Shown here piece by piece: positions 26,800-35,536 of a stretch of DNA of 64,000 nt. The notes below the pieces were generated by a model. It was not told the origin of the DNA. It did no database searches and saw only the letters and a program-made list of their open reading frames with translations. How positions within the stretch are numbered: the stretch's first letter is position 1; every line of letters begins with the position of its first letter. The DNA comes from Lachnospiraceae bacterium (GTDB lineage: Bacteria; Bacillota; Clostridia; Lachnospirales; Lachnospiraceae). The stretch lies in NCBI GenBank assembly GCA_022793065.1, contig JAAWCE010000059.1:1-64000 (forward strand), read 5' to 3'. The position numbers and the translations under genes are program-made.

Positions 26800-27480
26800 T
26801 CACTTCTTCTCGGAAATGTACGCATTTGCAATCTTTTTCAACGTACCGTTTAATCCTAAGATGACAAAAACATCTCCCTTCTGCGTAGGATCGTCCGCCG
26901 GCGGATTAATGAGCAACACCCCATTGCGCTTAATAGCAATCACATTTACGCCATATTTCTCACGCAATTTCAGCTCCTTTAAATTCTTCCCCGCCCAGCC
27001 ATTCAGCACCGATACATCTGTAATAGAATATTCCGAAGTCAGTTCAATGGCATCGAACAAATTATTGAAAGCCAAATCATTTGCCAGATGGACCCCCATT
27101 TCACGCTCCGGATAGACAATTTTATCCACGCCCATCTTAGTCAATATCTTACCCTGCATGTCATCATAAGCCTTTGCAATAATTTGACCTATCCCCTGTT
27201 CTTTCGCCCAGATTGCCGCCAATACCGACGCATCCAGACTATGCCCGATAGAAATCACCGCGCCGTCAAAATTTCTGCCGCCCAATTCCCGCAGCGCGTC
27301 CTCATTGGTCACATCCACACGCATTGCCAGCGTCACATATTCTGCAATCTGATTCACCCTTTTTTCATTCCGGTCAATGGCCAGCACCTTACATCCGTTT
27401 GCCTCCAACTGTCTAGCTATACTGCTGCCAAACCTTCCCATACCTATGACAATATATTCTTTTTGTGTATTTATCTTCAC
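26800..27480 (-). CDS. ktrA: Potassium uptake regulatory subunit KtrA (RCK domain)
   Basis: 226 residues. The N-terminal RCK/Rossmann domain opens with IVIGMGRFGSSIARQLEANGCKVLAID, where the acidic residue after the second strand fits NAD(H)/ATP binding. The C-terminal RCK_C domain (about 140-226) starts ITDVSVLNGWAGKNLKELKLREKYGVNVIAIKR. KtrA forms an octameric ring under the KtrB dimer and gates potassium uptake, and RCK_C can bind cyclic di-AMP in Firmicutes. The start appears to be GTG 27480, 36 bases after ktrB. Confidence 0.92.
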   Translation of the reverse strand: MKINTQKEYIVIGMGRFGSSIARQLEANGCKVLAIDRNEKRVNQIAEYVTLAMRVDVTNEDALRELGGRNFDGAVISIGHSLDASVLAAIWAKEQGIGQIIAKAYDDMQGKILTKMGVDKIVYPEREMGVHLANDLAFNNLFDAIELTSEYSITDVSVLNGWAGKNLKELKLREKYGVNVIAIKRNGVLLINPPADDPTQKGDVFVILGLNGTLKKIANAYISEKK

Positions 27481-27516
27481 AATTCATCCCATACCTTTCC
27501 ATCTCTATTTTTGAAC

Positions 27517-28869
27517 CTATCCCACAATCACCTTACTCTCCGCACAGGTAATATCCCCCGTGGGCTTCTGATAATTAAATGCCAATGCCAGCGTAATAGG
27601 TCCAATACGCCCCAGATACATTGTCAGGCACACCAGCAGTTTCCCCACCGGATTCAACGCACTTGTCAATCCCCTGGACAGCCCTACCGTAGCAATGGCC
27701 GAGGTCATTTCATACATGGTCTCCAGGAACTCGCTGCCCTGCACCGCCAAAAGCGCCGCCGTCAGCACAAATAGCGCCGTAAAGCTGAAAGTCACAATGG
27801 CCACGCACCTGCGGATGGTCTCCTCCGCAATTCTCCTGTGCATGACGATTACATCCTTCCTTCCCTTGATATGCGCGAACAAGGATGCAAATAACAAGAT
27901 AACCGTGACCGTTTTAACGCCTCCCGCGGTGCCCGCCGGAGAACCGCCTATGAACATCAACACCAGGTAAACCATGCAGGAATCCGGTCTGAAATACTCC
28001 TGGGGTATGGTGGCAAACCCTGCAGTACGCAAAGTAACCGACTGAAACAACGCCGCCATTACCTTCCCCGGCCACGCCATCTTCCCCAAAGTATCCGGAT
28101 TGTCATATTCAAACAGCAGCGTCAGAACCATACCTATGAAAATCAGCGTGACCGTAGCCAAAAGCACTAATTTCAACTGCAGATTCACTTTGCGCGTATC
28201 CTGCACACAGCCCCGTTTTAACCGCCTGGAAACAATCCTTGCAATTTCCCAATACACCGGAAACCCAAGTCCGCTGGACACAATCAGGAAAATGGTGGTC
28301 ATATTCAACATCACATTATCCGCATATGCGCAAAAGCTATTCCCGCCCAAAAGATCAATTCCCGCGTTACAGAATGCGGAAACCGCATGAAAAATACTAT
28401 ACCAAATCCCCCGAACCCCATATTCCGGAATGAAGACAAAAGCATAGCCCACGGCGCCGATTCCCTCCAGGCAAAGGGTCACTTTCATCACCCGCATGGT
28501 CAGTTTGACCAGCCCGGATAATGTATCCAAATTATAGGCATTTTGTATCAGCATCCGTTCTGAAAGCGTAATCCTGCGGCGGAAAAGACACAGAACCATT
28601 GTGGTAAACGTGACAATCCCCAACCCGCCGAACTGAATCAGAAATAGTATCACCACCTGTCCAAACGCTGAAAACGTCTGCCCTATGTTCACTGTGGACA
28701 ACCCTGTAACGCAGACGCTGGACACAGCCACAAACAACGCATCCAGCACATTTATCTTCTGCCCCTGCTTTACACTGAACGGCAGCATCAGACATATGGT
28801 TCCCAATAGGGCCCCCAGAAAAAACCCCAGCATTATAATGCTTGTGGTGGTAAGTTTTCGCCTTCTCAT
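27517..28869 (-). CDS. ktrB: KtrB/TrkH-type potassium channel subunit
   Basis: 450-residue membrane protein with the four M1-P-M2 repeats of the SKT superfamily. The selectivity-filter regions are visible as AVSSVCVTGLST, AVSAFCNAGIDLLG, QSVTLRTAGFATI and EMTSAIATVGLSRGLT; each has the single glycine filter residue. GGSPAGTAGGVKTVT is the D3 intramembrane loop that gates KtrB. ATG 28869 follows GGGGGATAATGA. It forms the uptake channel with KtrA encoded directly downstream. Confidence 0.93.
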   Translation of the reverse strand: MRRRKLTTTSIIMLGFFLGALLGTICLMLPFSVKQGQKINVLDALFVAVSSVCVTGLSTVNIGQTFSAFGQVVILFLIQFGGLGIVTFTTMVLCLFRRRITLSERMLIQNAYNLDTLSGLVKLTMRVMKVTLCLEGIGAVGYAFVFIPEYGVRGIWYSIFHAVSAFCNAGIDLLGGNSFCAYADNVMLNMTTIFLIVSSGLGFPVYWEIARIVSRRLKRGCVQDTRKVNLQLKLVLLATVTLIFIGMVLTLLFEYDNPDTLGKMAWPGKVMAALFQSVTLRTAGFATIPQEYFRPDSCMVYLVLMFIGGSPAGTAGGVKTVTVILLFASLFAHIKGRKDVIVMHRRIAEETIRRCVAIVTFSFTALFVLTAALLAVQGSEFLETMYEMTSAIATVGLSRGLTSALNPVGKLLVCLTMYLGRIGPITLALAFNYQKPTGDITCAESKVIVG

Positions 28870-28906
28870 TCATTATCCCCCGTCATTTCTTTCGTCTAAA
28901 ACTGTT

Positions 28907-28939
28907 AAGCGTGGTATCTCTTCCATAGATACCACGCTT
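28907..28939 (-). terminator. Hairpin terminator between the small helical gene and ktrB
   Basis: Perfect 13-base arms AAGCGTGGTATCT / AGATACCACGCTT with a seven-base loop. On the minus strand it is 42 bases after the stop of the small gene and 38 before the ktrB start. The following T-tract is weak (TTAACAGTTTTA), so partial read-through into ktrBA is possible. Confidence 0.7.
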
Positions 28940-28980
28940 CAAATGGCTGAAACAATACTTTCTTCAATGGCCAAAAGCAG

Positions 28981-29172
28981 TCACTCTTTGAATTCATCAA
29001 TATCTGTCATATTGACGCCTGCGACTTGAAGTATTGCTTTTAAAGAAAGATATTTCTTTTTCAGTTTGGTATATGTTTTTTCTGCCTTCTCTTCTCTTGC
29101 CAGAAACATATACTCTTGAATCTCTTTAAATTCATCAATGGCAGCTTTCATTACCTTAAGACCTGTTGGCAT
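28981..29172 (-). CDS. Small helical protein of unknown function
   Basis: About 63 residues, nearly all predicted helix, rich in Lys and Glu with heptad-like spacing (AAIDEFKEIQEYMFLAREEKAEKTYTKLKKKYLSLKAIL). It ends IDEFKE, echoing IDEFKE near its own start. A well-formed promoter (29248-29220) would start transcription near 29213, too close to the in-frame TTG at 29208, so ATG 29172 preceded by GTGGGTGA is preferred. It is monocistronic with its own terminator. Function unknown. Confidence 0.65.
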   Translation of the reverse strand: MPTGLKVMKAAIDEFKEIQEYMFLAREEKAEKTYTKLKKKYLSLKAILQVAGVNMTDIDEFKE

Positions 29173-29219
29173 ATGATCACCCACTTTCCAGGAGTGTTGT
29201 GTTGACAATTACTATCCTT

Positions 29220-29248
29220 ATTATAGCAATCAATGCCCAAAGTGTAAA
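29220..29248 (-). promoter_or_regulatory. Promoter of the small helical gene
   Basis: Minus strand TTTACA (29248-29243), 17 bases, TATAAT (29225-29220). It begins within the gap just after the GH13 gene's stop. Confidence 0.75.
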
Positions 29249-29255
29249 GCCTCGT

Positions 29256-31139
29256 TTACGGTTTACCTTTTAAATAATAGAACCCATATGCCGGTATATG
29301 AATCTCTCCCCCCTGCCACTCTCTTCCTGAAATCATGTCCTCATATTTTCCTTCAATGGTCCTGGGCGTAACGGTTTTGTCATATTCACTGAAATTAAAC
29401 AAACCTATCACTTTCTCTCCTTCCGCCTCCCTTCCTATACACAGCACCCCATTATCCCCTGTTTCCACTGTCCAGACATTGGCGCCGGACACAAATGCTT
29501 TTTCTGTCTTCCGAATCTGCTCCAGCCGATGCAGTCCCAGGAAAATCTTTCCCGCCACCGTACCTGCATCAGAACTGTTTTCCGCAAGCCTCCAGTCCAT
29601 TTTTCCTCTGTGAAGATATCTGGAATCGGACACTTTGGCCGGATTCTCCTTATAGGTATAATCATTGACCTGTCCCACTTCATCTCCGCTGTAAAGCACC
29701 GGAATCCCCGACTGCATAAACATATATGCGTGCAGCATAATATCCAGCCGAATCGCTTGTTCCATTGCTCCCCCGTCCCGTTCAAATCCCGCCTTTTCTA
29801 TCCCGCACATGGACGCCGTAGTACCGCAGAATCTGGCGTCCCCTGTCAGAGGGTCCGCATTGTAAAGCTCTCCCCGGCTGTTACTCTCCCCCGTCAATCC
29901 CTGAAAATAGTCATTGAGATATTTCTTGTGGGAACACTCTCCGATTCCTTCTTCTCCCAGCGTTTTGTAATCAAGTCCCCAGCCAATATCATCATGACAG
30001 CGCAAATAATTCAGAAATACATATTCCTTCGGCAGAGAATTTACAATGTCAAGCTGCTTTTTTAACAGGCGTACATCCCTGGTTGCCACTGTATGCCAGG
30101 TAGTTGCCATTGTAGTAACATTATACAGCATATGACATTCCGGTTTCTCCACCGTCCCGAAATAAGGCACTACCTTATCCGGCTCCATTACCACTTCCCC
30201 CAACAATAAAACGCCCGGACACACAATTTCTGAAATCATGCGCATCATACGCACAATCCCATGGACCTGCGGCAGATTTCGGCAAGAAGTATTCAGTTCC
30301 TTCCAAATATAAGGAACTGCGTCAATGCGGAAAATGTCAATGCCCCGATTTGCCAAATACAAGAAATTGTACATCATTTCATTAAAAACCCTGGGATTCC
30401 TATAATTCAAATCCCATTGATAGGGATAGAATGTGGTCATCACATAATGTTTCACATCCTGAAACCATGTAAAAGTCCCCGGCGCGGTGGTGGGAAATAC
30501 CTGAGGCACCGTCCTCTCGTACTGATTGGGAAGATCCGGGTCTGCGAAAAAAAAATACCGGCTCATATACTCCCCGTCTCCCTGACGGGCTTTCTTCGCC
30601 CATTCATGGTCTTCGGAGGTATGATTCATGACAAAATCCATACACACATGAATCCCCTTTTTATGACAGGCGGCAGTGAGATCTTCCAAATCCTCCATGG
30701 TTCCTAACTTCTCCTGCACCTTTCTAAAATCCGATATCGCATATCCTCCGTCGGAACGTCCTTCTGTGGTATCCAGAAAAGGCATCAGATGAATATAATT
30801 CACATTGCACTTCTCAATATAATTTAACCGCGATTTCACTCCCTGCATGTTTCCGGCAAAATTATCAATATAAAACATCATGCCCAACATATCGTTCTGC
30901 TTATACCAGTCTTTCTTTTTTTCCCGCTCCAGGTCCGCAGCTTTCAACACTTCTTTTCTCTCGGCAAAAAAGCTCTCCATCTGAGCACACAATTCCGCAA
31001 ACATGGAACCGTTATCATACAATTCCATATATAACCACCGAAGCTCATCCAAATGCCTCTCAAACCGCTCCCGGTAAATCTTCCTTTCTTCCCCATTGTC
31101 TTCCTTTAACCTTTGTATTTCGTTTTCCATATCCGCCAT
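29256..31139 (-). CDS. Amylosucrase-like GH13 enzyme
   Basis: 627 residues. A helical N-terminal domain (1-85) precedes the (beta/alpha)8 barrel, and a beta domain ends the chain (about 540-627). The nucleophile Asp273 is in IDIFRIDAV, the acid/base Glu315 in LLLGEVV and the third acid in RCHDDIGW (residues 380-387). RCHDDIGW and the helical N-domain mark the amylosucrase/sucrose hydrolase branch (GH13 subfamily 4), which acts on sucrose. No signal peptide, so cytosolic. It follows the alpha-galactosidase gene after a terminator, fitting use of sucrose released from raffinose. The exact activity (polymerase, hydrolase or phosphorylase-like) cannot be told. Confidence 0.85.
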   Translation of the reverse strand: MADMENEIQRLKEDNGEERKIYRERFERHLDELRWLYMELYDNGSMFAELCAQMESFFAERKEVLKAADLEREKKKDWYKQNDMLGMMFYIDNFAGNMQGVKSRLNYIEKCNVNYIHLMPFLDTTEGRSDGGYAISDFRKVQEKLGTMEDLEDLTAACHKKGIHVCMDFVMNHTSEDHEWAKKARQGDGEYMSRYFFFADPDLPNQYERTVPQVFPTTAPGTFTWFQDVKHYVMTTFYPYQWDLNYRNPRVFNEMMYNFLYLANRGIDIFRIDAVPYIWKELNTSCRNLPQVHGIVRMMRMISEIVCPGVLLLGEVVMEPDKVVPYFGTVEKPECHMLYNVTTMATTWHTVATRDVRLLKKQLDIVNSLPKEYVFLNYLRCHDDIGWGLDYKTLGEEGIGECSHKKYLNDYFQGLTGESNSRGELYNADPLTGDARFCGTTASMCGIEKAGFERDGGAMEQAIRLDIMLHAYMFMQSGIPVLYSGDEVGQVNDYTYKENPAKVSDSRYLHRGKMDWRLAENSSDAGTVAGKIFLGLHRLEQIRKTEKAFVSGANVWTVETGDNGVLCIGREAEGEKVIGLFNFSEYDKTVTPRTIEGKYEDMISGREWQGGEIHIPAYGFYYLKGKP

Positions 31140-31176
31140 TTTATCGCTTCCTTTCCCTGATACGCTTTACAAAAGA

Positions 31177-31227
31177 AAAACCGGGGCGTGTACTGAAATA
31201 CCCCAAATGAATTGTCAGCCACGCCCC
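31177..31227 (-). terminator. Terminator after the alpha-galactosidase gene
   Basis: Minus-strand stem GGGGCGTG (31227-31220) with CACGCCCC (31190-31183), an inner CTGA/TCAG pair in the loop, and a following GGTTTTTCTTTT tract. It would end the ABC-importer/alpha-galactosidase transcript or attenuate read-through into the GH13 gene. The rest of the 31140-31321 gap has no gene. Confidence 0.75.
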
Positions 31228-31321
31228 TCTATTTTTAATATCCCTCATCTAAAATAACATTTACTCCCTGCATTGGTGGGACTGTCCGCCATACGCTCCC
31301 TTTTCATCCCACGCAAATAGT

Positions 31322-33505
31322 TTACCCTCTTACTTTCACCAATTCCATCTCATATGCCAAATACTCTCCCTGTTGTACCGGCATCGGTATCCCGGCTTCC
31401 ATCAATGCGGAACCATAATATCTTTTTCCCGTTTCTACCGCCTCATATATCCCCTCACGCTCCAAACCTTTCAGCCGCACATAACTCACGGCCATATTGG
31501 CATGGGCTTCCAACATTACCACATGAAGCAGCACTCTCTCCCCGTCCTCTGCACGAAACTCCCATGCGGCAAAAGGATCTCTGAAAGGATTTGACAGACG
31601 ATAATAATCTCCCTTGTGAATCAACTCCGCATATTTTTTGTACTGCTTTACTTGTTCCTTTACTTCCTCTTTTTCCCCCGCTGTCAGCTTATCCGGGTCA
31701 AGTTCATAACCAAAAGTACCGGCCATTGCCACAACCCCTCTTGTGTGCAGACTTGTACTGCGCCCTGTCTGATGATTGGGCACCGCCGACACATGGGAAC
31801 CTACTGTGGAGACAGGATACAGGAAAGAAGTCCCATATTGTATCCGTATCCGGTCCACCGCATCCGTATTATCGCTGCACCATATCTGGGGCGTATAATA
31901 CATCATACCCGCATCAAATCTGCCCCCGCCGCCGCTGCAGCCCTCTATGAGCAAATTCGGATACCTGCAAAGGAGCTTTTCCAGGAAATCATATACACCC
32001 GCCACATAGGCATACGCCGCTTTGCCCGGCGCATTTTCCGGAGAATACACTTCCGCAATGCTTCTGTTCATATCCCATTTGACATATTCGATATTGCCCT
32101 GATCCAACACACTGCATATCTTTCCAAAGATAAAGTCCCTCACTTCCTCCCTGGAAAAATCCAACACCAACTGGTTTCTGCAGCGCAACGGCTTCCTGTC
32201 CGGAATGTGCAAAACCCAGTCGGGATGCTGCCTGTAAAGGTCGCTGTCCTCCGAAATCATCTCCGGCTCAATCCAGATTCCGAATTTAACTCCCATTCCG
32301 TTGATTTTCTGAATCATTTCTCCCAAAGTACAGCCCAGCTTTGCCTCATTTACCTGCCAGTCCCCAAGCCCGCTGTTATCATCGTCACGCTTTCCAAACC
32401 AGCCGTCATCCATAACCACCATATCGATTCCCAGCTCTGCCGCATCCTGGGCCAATCTGCAAATAGTCTCGCCTGTGAAGTCAAAATACGCTGCCTCCCA
32501 GCTATTGATCAGCACTGGCCTGGGTTCATCCCGATACTTCCCCCGGCAGATATGATTCCTAATGCAGCGGTGGAATTGTAAGGACAACTCTCCCAGTCCT
32601 CTGTCTGAAAAGCTTAAAATAGTCTCCGGAACCACCAACGCCTCCCCCGGCTCCAGCGGATAGTGAAGAAGGTCGCTGTGCAGTCCCAATATCACTCTGG
32701 TCTGCTCAAACTGATCTTTTTCCGCCTCACACATAAAATTCCCACTGTACACGAATACCATACCGTAACAGTTCCCGTAATCCTCCGTGGTGCCCTTACC
32801 GGCAAGAATCACCGCCGGATTATACTGATGGCTGGACGTCCCTCTGCGGCTTCCGATCACATGACTCCCATGTACGATTTCCCTGCGCTGGAAATTGCGC
32901 TCCATGGCGTGTCTCCCCCAAAAACTGAGCAAGTCATAATCTCCGCTTAAGAAATCAAGACATGTGGAAGCCGCTTTTTCCACCATAATCTCATCCGTGC
33001 CTTCATTGGTAATTTCCGCGCTTCTTGTAATCATGTCATCCTGTTCCAGAACGCCGTACAGAAGCCTTACCCTAACCTTACTGACACAATCTTCCAATAT
33101 AATCTCCAAAGTCTCCGCTTCTTCTTCCGAAGCATACACCGCCGGAAGTCCTTTTAAAGCGTATTTTCCTTTGGATATGGTATGACTGACATAACGTAAA
33201 TCACTGCCGGCGATTCCGTCTTTATCACGAATAATCAACGCCGTATTCCGAAAATCCCCCATCCCCATAACGGGATATTCCTGGGGCTGCACATCCATGG
33301 AATAGGTTCTGTCTCCCCCCACATCATAGGGATTCCCCGAAAAACCTCTGTCGTAACAGGTCAGCAGATAATCCATACTGCCGTCCACGCGCCCTCCATA
33401 ATACAAGTGAAGCAGAAAACCATAAGAATCCACTTTCATCTGATATGTGCTGTGTTTGGTTTGCAGCGTAAAAACCTTATGTTCCTGATTATAACGAATT
33501 GCCAT
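31322..33505 (-). CDS. aga: GH36 alpha-galactosidase
   Basis: About 727 residues with the usual GH36 layout: N-terminal beta-sandwich (1-310), catalytic barrel (about 320-630) and C-terminal beta domain. DDGWFG (substrate Asp pair), GIWIEPEM, the nucleophile Asp in YVKWDMNR and the acid/base Asp in IWCSDNTD are all present; CSGGGGRFD is diagnostic. It has no signal peptide, so it cleaves imported raffinose-type sugars in the cytosol. The frame is open to 33586, but ATG 33505 has AGGAGTTAAAAGT upstream. It is the last gene of the MsmEFG-like operon. Confidence 0.95.
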   Translation of the reverse strand: MAIRYNQEHKVFTLQTKHSTYQMKVDSYGFLLHLYYGGRVDGSMDYLLTCYDRGFSGNPYDVGGDRTYSMDVQPQEYPVMGMGDFRNTALIIRDKDGIAGSDLRYVSHTISKGKYALKGLPAVYASEEEAETLEIILEDCVSKVRVRLLYGVLEQDDMITRSAEITNEGTDEIMVEKAASTCLDFLSGDYDLLSFWGRHAMERNFQRREIVHGSHVIGSRRGTSSHQYNPAVILAGKGTTEDYGNCYGMVFVYSGNFMCEAEKDQFEQTRVILGLHSDLLHYPLEPGEALVVPETILSFSDRGLGELSLQFHRCIRNHICRGKYRDEPRPVLINSWEAAYFDFTGETICRLAQDAAELGIDMVVMDDGWFGKRDDDNSGLGDWQVNEAKLGCTLGEMIQKINGMGVKFGIWIEPEMISEDSDLYRQHPDWVLHIPDRKPLRCRNQLVLDFSREEVRDFIFGKICSVLDQGNIEYVKWDMNRSIAEVYSPENAPGKAAYAYVAGVYDFLEKLLCRYPNLLIEGCSGGGGRFDAGMMYYTPQIWCSDNTDAVDRIRIQYGTSFLYPVSTVGSHVSAVPNHQTGRSTSLHTRGVVAMAGTFGYELDPDKLTAGEKEEVKEQVKQYKKYAELIHKGDYYRLSNPFRDPFAAWEFRAEDGERVLLHVVMLEAHANMAVSYVRLKGLEREGIYEAVETGKRYYGSALMEAGIPMPVQQGEYLAYEMELVKVRG

Positions 33506-33625
33506 ACTTTTAACTCCTATCCTATTTTGTCTTAACGTCCATGTTCTTACCAAAGTATCTCTGAGATAAGTTACAATCCATGACAATTTGTATCACTTTT
33601 TACCATCTGTGTCAACAAAATACTT

Positions 33626-34471
33626 TTATTTCACCGCACCATTGGTAACGCCGTTCAAAATCTGTCTCTGACAAATCATGTAAAAAATCAGAATCGGAAT
33701 CAGAGATAACAGATAGGACGCAAACGCCAGATTATAGTTGGTTCCGAACTGGGACTGGAAATTTAACTGCGCTAACGGCAAAGTGTTTTCACCGGAACCC
33801 GCCATAATAATCAGCGGCGTCATCACATCATTCCAGACAGCCAATGCCGTAATCACCGCCACCGTGGCATGCATGGGTCCCATAATAGGGAAAATGATTT
33901 TCCAGTATGTCTTCCATGTGGAAGCTCCGTCCACCCTGGCAGCTTCTTCCAATGCCATAGGTATATTTACAAGATATCCGGAATACAGCATGATATTCAT
34001 GGGCATATAAAACACAACATACAGAATAATAACCCCTGCCCAGTTGGCCAGTCTAAGCTCTGCGGTCTGTTTTGCCAGCGGCATCATCAGAATGGCAAAG
34101 GGCACAAACATACCGCTGACTATAAAGAGATAAATAAAGCCATAAAATTTGCTGTGGGCCTTATTCCTGCCCAGGGCATATCCCATAAGAGAATGAACCA
34201 CAACGGATAAAACCACCGTCAACACGGAAATCACCAAACTATTCTTTAAAGAATGCCAGAAATCCGTCACCTCCATAGCCTTCCTGAAATTCTCCAGGCT
34301 CCAATTCTTAGGCAGGGATAATATTCCACTAATGCTGGTGGTCATTTCCGAAGGCTGTTTGAAAGCGATTACTATGGTCATATACAGCGGAAATATGATT
34401 GTGGACAATCCAAGAATCAACAGGACCAATGCAACTCTATTTGATTTACCGATGGTAGATGTATGTTTCAT
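33626..34471 (-). CDS. msmG: Sugar ABC importer permease (MsmG/MalG type)
   Basis: 281 residues, six membrane helices, and the EAA loop EEAARVDGASTWKTYWKIIFPIMGP near residue 185, where the importer ATPase docks. The MalG-like C-terminus is QRQILNGVTNGAVK. GGAGGAGCAGCT precedes the ATG. The start overlaps the stop of the preceding permease by four bases. With the neighbouring MsmF- and MsmE-like proteins it forms an alpha-galactoside importer; the ATPase (MsmK type) is not encoded here and is normally shared. Confidence 0.9.
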   Translation of the reverse strand: MKHTSTIGKSNRVALVLLILGLSTIIFPLYMTIVIAFKQPSEMTTSISGILSLPKNWSLENFRKAMEVTDFWHSLKNSLVISVLTVVLSVVVHSLMGYALGRNKAHSKFYGFIYLFIVSGMFVPFAILMMPLAKQTAELRLANWAGVIILYVVFYMPMNIMLYSGYLVNIPMALEEAARVDGASTWKTYWKIIFPIMGPMHATVAVITALAVWNDVMTPLIIMAGSGENTLPLAQLNFQSQFGTNYNLAFASYLLSLIPILIFYMICQRQILNGVTNGAVK

Positions 34472-35334
34472 AGCTGCTCCTCCTTTGAACCGGAAAATTT
34501 CATTTGTGCAACCGAAATAATGACAATTACAATAAAGAACACAACCGCATTAGCACTTTGAAATCCGAACTGACCGCCCGACATACCATTGTTATAAATC
34601 AGATAGGAAATGGATTCCGTACTTTGAGCCGGACCTCCTTTGGTCAACGCCATAATCTGGTCAAAAACCATCAGGAAATTCTTTACACACAATACCATAT
34701 TAATAGAGAAAAAAGGAATAATCAGCGGAAACGTCAGGTAACGGAACTGTTTCCATCCTGTAGCCCCGTCCAGTCCTCCGGCCTCATATACATCTTCCGG
34801 CACGGTCTGCAGACCTGATATATAGATAATCGTATTCATTGCAATGGCCTGCCATGCACATACAATCATCACCCCAATCCAGGCCTTGTCCGGACTGGAC
34901 AAAATGCTTTTAGACAATGCGGTAATACCGGTCATATCTGCCAACGCCGGAATTATGTAGGTAAAAAAGTAATTGAAAATATAACCTACTACCAAAGACC
35001 CCAAAATATTTGGAAGGAAATACGCCCCCCGGAAAAATCCCTTTGCCCTGATTTTACTGTTCAACGCCATTGCAAGAAGCATACTGATCACATTAACTAC
35101 AATTGTAGTCACCAAAGCCAGCTTAATCGTAAACAAGTAAGATTTTCCCACACGGGCGTCGGTAAATAAATCAATATAATTCCGAAGTCCAACCCAATCG
35201 TATTCTCCAAATCCCCGGAAATTCGTAAAACTATATATCACCCCTCTAATGAGAGGAATGGTGTTAAAGCAGACAAACAAAGCAAGAATCGGCACAGTTA
35301 TCAATAAAAAAGTCCTTTTTCTATCGTTTTTCAT
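34468..35334 (-). CDS. msmF: Sugar ABC importer permease (MsmF/MalF type)
   Basis: 288 residues with six helices and the EAA loop YEAGGLDGATGWKQFRYLTFPLI near residue 190. It starts with a short basic tail and a signal-anchor-like helix, as MalF-type permeases of this family do. A GTG at 35337 is in frame, but the ATG at 35334 lies six bases after AGGAGG and is preferred; that ribosome site forms the right end of a repeat element. It pairs with the MsmG-like permease downstream. Confidence 0.9.
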   Translation of the reverse strand: MKNDRKRTFLLITVPILALFVCFNTIPLIRGVIYSFTNFRGFGEYDWVGLRNYIDLFTDARVGKSYLFTIKLALVTTIVVNVISMLLAMALNSKIRAKGFFRGAYFLPNILGSLVVGYIFNYFFTYIIPALADMTGITALSKSILSSPDKAWIGVMIVCAWQAIAMNTIIYISGLQTVPEDVYEAGGLDGATGWKQFRYLTFPLIIPFFSINMVLCVKNFLMVFDQIMALTKGGPAQSTESISYLIYNNGMSGGQFGFQSANAVVFFIVIVIISVAQMKFSGSKEEQL

Positions 35335-35345
35335 CACATACCTCC

Positions 35346-35531
35346 TATTTTAAGTCGCTGCACGACGGCACTAAAGGGTGATGTTCTTTCGGCGCCCTCA
35401 CAGGAGAGACAAATTTCATTCCTAAGTAATCTCATGAAATTTGCTCTCGTGCGCCTTCGCAACCTCACCTGTCCAGCTTAACATTTTTTATAAATGGATC
35501 GACATTTCTTAGCTGGACTATTCCAGAACCG
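35346..35531 (-). repeat. Palindromic intergenic repeat, copy R2 (longest)
   Basis: Read on the minus strand: TTCTGGAATAGTCCAGC, a hairpin segment AAATGTCGATCCATTTATA with CATTT/AAATG pairing, then AGCTGGACAGGTGAGGTTGC as in copy R1, a GGCGC arm, a perfect AAATTTCAT/ATGAAATTT stem, a second GGCGC arm, GTGCCGTCGTGCAGCGAC and finally CTTAAAATAGGAGG, which is the ribosome site of the next gene. It fills the gap between the solute-binding-protein gene (stop 35537) and the first permease. Confidence 0.8.
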
Positions 35532-35536
35532 TCCAT

